Positions 6,030 through 6,634 of a stretch of 6,634 bases of DNA are shown in pieces. Where the stretch lies: positions 1 to 6,634 of the forward strand of contig JBEIJQ010000161.1 of assembly GCA_040380145.1 (NCBI GenBank), given 5' to 3'. How positions within the stretch are numbered: the stretch's first letter is position 1; each line of letters begins with the position of its first letter. The translations under genes and the position numbers were made by a program. Source of the stretch: JBEIJQ01 sp040380145. Lineage in GTDB: Bacteria > Bacteroidota > Bacteroidia > Chitinophagales > Saprospiraceae. The notes below the pieces were generated by a model. It had not been told where the DNA came from and ran no database searches. It saw only the letters and a program-made list of their open reading frames with translations.

Positions 6030-6634
6030 CTACTCTTTCTCCCTTTCGCGCATCCGCAACAGCACCCAACCATCCGGCCACACCGCCACCGTGTCGGGTC
6101 GTTGGGCTTTCAGCGCGGCAAAGTTTTGGCCGATCGGCCGACCGTTGAAAAGTGGGGCAAACTGCCGTTCGTTGAACAGCACCGCCGCGCCTGCCGTGAA
6201 GGGCGTGTCCTGCGGGAACCACAGGTTTCGGATCTCGCCGCGATAGCCGCGCGTACGCACGCCGCCGTCCACATAATAGACATAGGCGACCGGTGCGTCG
6301 GTTTGGATCAGGGCTTCGGTCAAACGCCGTTCGGTCTGGGACAAGCCCACGAGCGACCGTAGGCTCAGGCCGAAAAACACGAGCTGGATTCCGAAAAACA
6401 GGATGCAAAAAAAACGGAAAAGCCGCCCCCCGAAACGCTCCTCCGCCCAACGGGCCAATCGTCGCCACATCGGAAAGGCCAGTACCGCCACGAGCGGATA
6501 GGCGGGCAAATGAAAACGCAGGTTTTGGAAAGGGATGCCCGCCAAAAACAAGCCGTACAGCAAGACCGTGGCCGCTATCAAAACGCTTCCGCCGACCCTC
6601 CAGTCCCGCGCCCGGACAAACGGCACCAACAACA
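6030..6634 (-). CDS. C-terminal part of a membrane glycosyltransferase-like protein (GT39-type?), cut by window edge
   Basis: This reading frame runs from the right edge of the window to a TAG stop (plus-strand CTA at 6030-6032). About 200 residues are visible. The true start lies outside, and the TTG at 6630-6632 is simply a Leu codon near the edge. There are hydrophobic segments at visible residues 15-35 (SVLIAATVLLYGLFLAGIPF), 42-56 (LPAYPLVAVLAFPMW) and 71-91 (LFRFFCILFFGIQLVFFGLSL). A soluble tail of about 110 residues follows, ending in VAVWPDGWVLLRMREREKE. The stretch FQNLRFHLPAYPLVAVLAF resembles the last membrane part of GT39/ArnT/PMT-like glycosyltransferases, where RF-LLPAYP is common just before a transmembrane helix. 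Those enzymes move sugars from polyprenyl-phosphate donors on the outer face of the inner membrane. The catalytic N-terminal Asp region is not in the window, so the assignment is tentative. The gene converges on the HYR gene. Confidence 0.6.
   Translation of the reverse strand, partial: LLVPFVRARDWRVGGSVLIAATVLLYGLFLAGIPFQNLRFHLPAYPLVAVLAFPMWRRLARWAEERFGGRLFRFFCILFFGIQLVFFGLSLRSLVGLSQTERRLTEALIQTDAPVAYVYYVDGGVRTRGYRGEIRNLWFPQDTPFTAGAAVLFNERQFAPLFNGRPIGQNFAALKAQRPDTVAVWPDGWVLLRMREREKE

Overview
The window looks like chromosomal DNA of a member of the Bacteroidota. The evidence is a type IX secretion (T9SS) type A sorting domain at the end of the main gene, a TAnnTTTG-type promoter with a TTTG box 17 nt upstream, and no Shine-Dalgarno sequence before the start codon. 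The class Saprospiria (Lewinella/Haliscomenobacter-like) fits the style of the protein and the intergenic repeats. That placement is an inference and is weakly supported.

Layout. Bases 1-38 hold a hairpin and T-run that probably end a gene to the left. Bases 39-349 are AT-rich and non-coding, with a strong candidate promoter at 179-207 and a long leader carrying a dyad and a direct repeat. Bases 350-5354 are one very large surface or secreted protein gene on the plus strand. Its order is signal peptide, about 12 HYR modules of 78-80 residues, a right-handed beta-helix region with chlamydial PMP-like FxxN/GGA(I/L/V) repeats, a choice-of-anchor-Q-like segment, and a T9SS tail. The gene is broken as read by a run of ten G at 3995-4004. 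With nine G it would give one continuous protein of about 1667 residues. With ten it splits into an N-terminal reading frame (350-4435) and a C-terminal one (to 5354). A textbook terminator follows at 5378-5410.

Bases 5411-6029 are a non-coding gap between convergent genes. It contains a short GGATTTACAGGATT repeat, a GC-rich dyad and three copies of a TTGTCAyTGG motif. Bases 6030-6634 are the C-terminal part of a minus-strand integral membrane protein, probably a GT39-like glycosyltransferase, cut by the window edge.

The two genes are convergent and nothing in the sequence ties their functions together. The main point of interest is the G10 tract. It sits inside a secreted repeat protein and would decide whether the protein keeps its T9SS export and anchoring signal. 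It could be a phase-variation switch, a recent mutation, or a homopolymer sequencing error, and the sequence alone cannot separate these.
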